Shown: positions 60,955-64,000 of the stretch, in pieces
Layout of the letters: each line of letters begins with the position of its first letter
Position numbering within the stretch: the first letter of the stretch is position 1
Assembly: GCF_016755875.1 (NCBI RefSeq)
Contig: NZ_BNED01000002.1
Span: 62,001 to 126,000, forward strand
DNA from: Streptomyces spororaveus
Lineage (GTDB): Bacteria; Actinomycetota; Actinomycetes; Streptomycetales; Streptomycetaceae
DNA length: 64,000 nt
Direction: 5' to 3'
Made by a program: the position numbers and the translations under genes
Notes under the pieces: model-generated
What the model was told of the DNA's origin: nothing
The model's input: only the letters and a program-made list of their open reading frames with translations
The model's database searches: none

Positions 60955-61713
60955 ATGAACGCCACCGCCCCCGTCCCGTTCACCGTCAAGGAGACCGGCT
61001 CCGGCCGCCCCGTCCTGCTGCTGCACGGCGGCGCCGGGCCCGCCTCCATGCGGCCGTTCGCCGCGCTCCTGGCCGAGCGCCAGGACGCCCGGGTACTGCT
61101 CCCCACCCATCCCGGCTTCGACGGCACCCAACGCCCCGCCACCCTGGACGGCATCCGCGCGCTGGCCGCTGCGTACACCGCGCTGCTGGCCGAGCGCGGG
61201 CTGACCGGGGTCACCGTGGTGGGAAACTCGATCGGCGGCTGGATCGCCGCCGAGATGGGCCTGCTGGACGATGGGCGGATCGCCGCCTGCGTCATCCTCA
61301 ACGGCGTCGGGATCACCGTGCCCGGCCACCCGCTCGCCGACTTCTTCGCGCTCCGCCCCGACGAGGTGGCCGCGCTCTCCTTCCACGACCCGGCCCGCTC
61401 CCCACTCGCCGCCGCCGACCGGTTCACCCAGGCCCAGCGCGCCACGATGGCCGCCAACCGCGAGACACTGTCGACGTACGCGGGCCGGGAGATGGCCGAC
61501 CCGACGCTGGCCGGGCGGCTGGCGGCGACCCGCGTGCCCACCCTGGTGGCTTGGGGCACCGCCGACCGGATCGCCTCGCTGGGCTACGGCGAGGCGTACG
61601 CAGCCGCCATCCCCGGCGCCGTCTTCCGACCGCTGGCCGACACCGGACACCTCCCGCAACTGGAGACGCCGGAGACGGTGCTCGCAGCCGTCGCGGAGTT
61701 CACCACGCCCTAG
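60955..61713 (+). CDS. Alpha/beta hydrolase
   Basis: The 252-residue protein starts at ATG 60955 with GGAG upstream. It shows the alpha/beta hydrolase fold: oxyanion region VLLLHGGAGPASM (residues 20-32), nucleophile elbow GNSIGGW (Ser92), acid in LVAWGTADRIASL and His in DTGHLPQLETPE. Substrate cannot be deduced; esterase or lactonase activity is likely. It is controlled by the divergent MarR gene. Confidence 0.9.
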   Translation: MNATAPVPFTVKETGSGRPVLLLHGGAGPASMRPFAALLAERQDARVLLPTHPGFDGTQRPATLDGIRALAAAYTALLAERGLTGVTVVGNSIGGWIAAEMGLLDDGRIAACVILNGVGITVPGHPLADFFALRPDEVAALSFHDPARSPLAAADRFTQAQRATMAANRETLSTYAGREMADPTLAGRLAATRVPTLVAWGTADRIASLGYGEAYAAAIPGAVFRPLADTGHLPQLETPETVLAAVAEFTTP

Positions 61714-61793
61714 GTGTATTGACCCGCAGCGTTGTTCACGCGGCTGATGGGTGGGTGCCCGCCCAGTGCGGTGTGGCAGCGGTGGTGGTTGTA
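61710..61793 (-). pseudogene. IS481/IS3-type integrase C-terminal remnant
   Basis: The leftward frame YNHHRCHTALGGHPPISRVN and NAAGQYT is the characteristic C-terminal end of an IS481-type transposase (YNxxRpHxaLggxpP). Everything upstream of it is missing. Its stop overlaps the end of the hydrolase gene by three bases. Confidence 0.75.
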
Positions 61794-61975
61794 GGCCTCG
61801 GCATCGAAGCCGGGCGGGCGACCGCCTCGGTGGCCTCGCCGCAGGCGGTGGCCGATCTGGTCGGACGGCTGCGGGATAACCGCGCGGATGCCCTGGCCTC
61901 GCAGGTGGTTGCGGATGGCGCGTGTGGAGTAGGCGCGGTCGGCCCGGGCCGCGTGCCGCGGGCAGGTCACCCGAC
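61794..61975 (-). pseudogene. IS5-family transposase internal remnant
   Basis: Leftward, RADRAYSTRAIRNHLRGQGI and RAVIPQPSDQIGHRLRRG with GGRPPGFDAE match the region before the catalytic Glu of an IS5-type transposase. It joins the IS481-type remnant directly, showing one element inserted into or recombined with another. Confidence 0.7.
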
Positions 61976-62205
61976 CGGCAGCGTGAACTGGGCGGGAGGG
62001 TGTTCCCCTGAGGGTGGTGCGGGCTGCAGGCGCGCGGGGGTTGACGTCCCGCGTGCGTGGACCTCTCGTCGCCCTGCCACCGCGCCATGCGCGAGACCGC
62101 ACCGCCCGCCGTGAGGCGGGAGGCGTAGCCGGTTGGGGGAGTTTGCCGCACGCCCCCCGCTGTACCTGTGGTCGCCGTTCGGACCCGGGGCTGCCGTGGT
62201 GTCGG

Positions 62206-62532
62206 TTAGTTCCGCTGTGGTGTCCGGGTCGTAGGCGGGTCGTCGGTGAAGAGAGCGAGAAGCCCCGCGAGGTCGCGGCCCGCCTCGGCGGGGTGGCGGA
62301 ACTGTGCCCCAGGGCTGATGCGGTAGTGGTTGCGGCGCCCCCGGCGTACCCGGGTGAGGTACCCCTCCTGCTCCAGGTCCGCGACGATCGCCTGGACGGT
62401 CCGTTCGGTGAGTAGGCAGGTCTCGGCGACCTCCCGCAGGCGTACTTCGGGGTCGCGTGAGAGGGCGAGCAGGACGCGGGCGTGGCTGGTCAGGAACGTC
62501 CACGACCCGCCGGGAAGTCCTTCGGCGCGCAT
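62206..62532 (-). CDS. Winged-helix regulator (108 aa)
   Basis: The protein has a clear winged helix: FLTSHARVLLALSRDPEVRL, VAETCLLTERTVQAIVADLE and QEGYLTRVRRGRRNHYRI (recognition helix and wing). The C-terminal 35 residues are a short helix plus Pro/Thr tail. It is close to MarR/ArsR-type single-domain regulators frequent in Streptomyces. It is divergent from the STAS gene, separated by repeated ACGTAT motifs, and probably controls that cluster. Confidence 0.85.
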   Translation of the reverse strand: MRAEGLPGGSWTFLTSHARVLLALSRDPEVRLREVAETCLLTERTVQAIVADLEQEGYLTRVRRGRRNHYRISPGAQFRHPAEAGRDLAGLLALFTDDPPTTRTPQRN

Positions 62533-62551
62533 GTCTTCAGCATGCGTCCGT

Positions 62552-62600
62552 TTTGTGTATACGTCCTGTTTTTCACGTATTTCTTGACGTATGTTGGATG
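62552..62600. promoter_or_regulatory. Repeated ACGTAT motifs between divergent genes
   Basis: GTATACGT (about 62557), CACGTATTTCTTG and GACGTATG (to about 62592) give three ACGTA(T) units in an AT-rich stretch just upstream of both the winged-helix gene and the STAS gene. They are the likely promoter and operator. Confidence 0.5.
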
Positions 62601-62657
62601 GTTGCCGACGATGCTGGTGGAAGCAGAAACAGCCCCAGGAGGTGTGGGGAGGCAGCG

Positions 62658-63011
62658 ATGAGCGGGACCGTTCAGGACGAGCGCCCCGACCTACCGGTAA
62701 CAGCCGGCCTGGAGGTCGGGGTGACCCCCGGCCCGCTGCCCGGGACGGTCCGAGTCGTGGTGAGCAGCGAGATCGACTTCGACAACGCCACGTTCCTCAA
62801 CGAGGCCCTCCTGGCCGCCTTCTTCTCCCACCGCGCCACCCTCCTTGTGGACCTGGAGCGGGTGACCTTCTGCGACTGCGCCGGCCTGAACACCCTCCTG
62901 ACCGCCCGACACGCGGCCCTTCAGTCCGGACGCAGCCTGCACATCACAGCGGAAGGCCGCCGGGTCGAACGGCTCCTGAACCTCACCGCCACCCGCTCAC
63001 TCTTCACCTGA
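62658..63011 (+). CDS. STAS-domain anti-sigma factor antagonist-like protein
   Basis: ATG 62658 has GGAGG upstream. The 117-residue protein is one STAS domain: VRVVVSSEIDFDNATFLNEA, LLVDLERVTFCDCAGLNTLL and GRSLHITAEGRRVERLLNL. In SpoIIAA and RsbV the residue after the conserved Asp is the phosphorylated Ser; here it is C74 (DCAG), so kinase control in the classical way is not expected. It could act as a constitutive antagonist or a different switch. Confidence 0.88.
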   Translation: MSGTVQDERPDLPVTAGLEVGVTPGPLPGTVRVVVSSEIDFDNATFLNEALLAAFFSHRATLLVDLERVTFCDCAGLNTLLTARHAALQSGRSLHITAEGRRVERLLNLTATRSLFT

Positions 63012-63037
63012 GCACGCGCGAAAGCAGGCGAACGCTG

Positions 63038-63491
63038 ATGGCGACGACCCTGGCCATGGCCCGCGAGGCCGAGCACATCCTGTCCGCCGCAGCCGTGCGG
63101 GCCGGCCTGCCGGCGACGGTCCTGGCCGCCGAGCTGCTCGACGCGTCCCGCGGCGTACCCGTCCTGTTCGCGCTGAGCGGGCGCTGCGCCAGGCTGTTCA
63201 CACGGCCCCGCACCCCGGACCCCGCACCGACCTCGTCGTCGGGCCCGTACCTGCTGCCACTGCGAGAGGACGCCGAGAGTCGGCCGCTCGATCGAGACTC
63301 ACCTGCGACTGACCGCCGCACCCGCAGACCCCGAAGCGCGCCGCGCCTTCGAGGACTCTCTGTTCACCCTGTGCATCCTCATGGGCCAACCCTGCGCCCC
63401 CGAGGCACGGCACGGGGCCCAGCACGGCCCCGAAGCCCGGGCCGGTCGGCAGAGCCCCGCCCATCCGCAACGGACAGATGGTCGATCATGA
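63038..63491 (+). pseudogene. ANTAR-like/DUF5133-type gene with a frameshift
   Basis: ATG 63038 begins MATTLAMAREAEHILSAAAV, RAGLPATVLAAELLDASRGV, an ANTAR-like helical segment. Near 63285 the natural sequence moves to the next frame: GRSIETHLRLTAAPADPEAR, RAFEDSLFTLCILMGQPCAP, which matches the C-terminal pattern of DUF5133 proteins, ending at the TGA 63489-63491. A single-base indel splits the gene. It is 26 bases downstream of the STAS gene. Confidence 0.6.
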
Positions 63492-63832
63492 ACGCCAAGA
63501 AACACGGCCCGCGCCCGAAGCGGCTTCCCGATGAGGGAGCGGCCGTGGACGAGCACGGCCGCCCTCCGAAAGCCCCGTCACGGACAGGACCCGGCTCCAG
63601 CCCGCCCTCCGACCCGGCCCGTGTGGAGCGTGCAGGCAAGGAAGGGACACACCAGAAAGCCGGTGCGAAGCTGCCGACGGAATCGGGGGGCGAGCGCGCC
63701 ACATGTAACGGGGGACCGAATGCGCGGGAGCCCGCGCTATCGGGCTCCAGGTCAGCCCGTCCGGACTTACGGCCCGCTGCGTGCGAAGCGGTTGCGTCAG
63801 GTTGGCGAACCCTGCACATCGCGGCGCGGTAG
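63488..63832 (+). CDS. Low-complexity basic hypothetical protein (114 aa)
   Basis: ATG 63488 overlaps the stop of the preceding (frameshifted) gene as ATGA. MNAKKHGPRPKRLPDEGAAV and DEHGRPPKAPSRTGPGSS are Lys/Arg/Pro-rich and probably disordered, and the rest is also low complexity. The coupling supports translation, but the sequence alone gives no function and the C-terminal half may be non-native. Confidence 0.45.
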   Translation: MNAKKHGPRPKRLPDEGAAVDEHGRPPKAPSRTGPGSSPPSDPARVERAGKEGTHQKAGAKLPTESGGERATCNGGPNAREPALSGSRSARPDLRPAACEAVASGWRTLHIAAR

Positions 63833-64000
63833 CGCAGCGTCGGCCGGGCCGCGGACCGAGGCAACGCCGCTGGTGACGGACGCTTCCCACGCCTATGGGG
63901 GCACCAGTTCGCCCCCAGGCAGCCGCCGCGGTCCCGCTGCTCAGGGGGTGAGAAGGCCCCCGTGGTGGTTCGCATCGGCGGTTTCGGCTGGTGGGGCAGG
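63833..64000. other. Right edge, nothing recognisable
   Basis: The last 168 bases contain no supported gene, repeat or RNA on either strand. Confidence 0.4.

Noticed and set aside
1..64000. cas genes, tRNA and rRNA genes
   Set aside because: Both strands were scanned for Cas1, Cas3 and Cascade-type proteins and for tRNA T-loop/anticodon patterns; none was found.

Overview
This 64 kb window is very GC-rich, uses many GTG starts and carries families typical of Streptomyces: a WhiB-like protein, XRE/DUF5753 with DUF6879 pairs, DUF721, sugar-free lipoproteins with an LxAC lipobox, Ku and a STAS antagonist. It is most likely from Streptomyces or a close relative (Kitasatospora-like). I see no tRNA, rRNA or housekeeping operon. 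Two replication-type modules, many transposase and recombinase remnants and a high density of broken genes point to a large plasmid or a plasmid-derived accessory region.

Layout. 0-9 kb: plasmid-type block with a translationally coupled leftward operon (WhiB-like and small proteins), a GntR regulator, an XRE-TPR regulator followed by a split RibD-like reductase/deaminase pair, then an iteron-bearing intergenic region upstream of a winged-helix candidate replication protein and a DUF721 (DciA-like) protein. 9.1-10.3 kb: type I-E-like CRISPR locus with three leader-like segments and no cas genes. 10.4-15.6 kb: broken secreted gene, broken Tn3 transposase, a kinase-like gene and two copies of a zinc-finger serine recombinase. 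15.8-21.4 kb: leftward block with a collagen-like secreted protein, ASCH, Nudix and adenosylhomocysteinase-like genes, and a DUF5753/DUF6879 regulatory pair. 21.5-28 kb: small genes, an intact TnpB with a structured 3' end, a second CRISPR array and a tyrosine recombinase with palindromic upstream sites. 28-43 kb: lipoproteins, a DDE transposase, a third recombinase copy in inverted orientation, an exonuclease operon, Ku and a lamin-tail secreted protein. 44.1-50.1 kb: a polymorphic toxin locus (helical partner, 1576-residue RHS/YD protein with a nuclease tip, SUKH immunity protein). 51.5-55.3 kb: prim-pol/D5 helicase replication operon surrounded by five copies of a composite about 70-85 bp repeat. 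56-64 kb: decayed MFS and other genes, LysR/quinone oxidoreductase, MarR/hydrolase, IS remnants and a STAS cluster.

How it fits together. The 6-9 kb and 51-55 kb modules could each support autonomous replication. The recombinases at 13.8 and 33-34 kb, in opposite orientation with matching 135 bp upstream regions, could invert the 20 kb between them. The CRISPR arrays, TnpB and the RHS/SUKH locus are defence or conflict cargo. Numerous single-base frameshifts show that much cargo is decaying, or that the assembly contains indel errors; this matters for every pseudogene call below. Functions are assigned from residues and motifs recognised by eye, without database searches.
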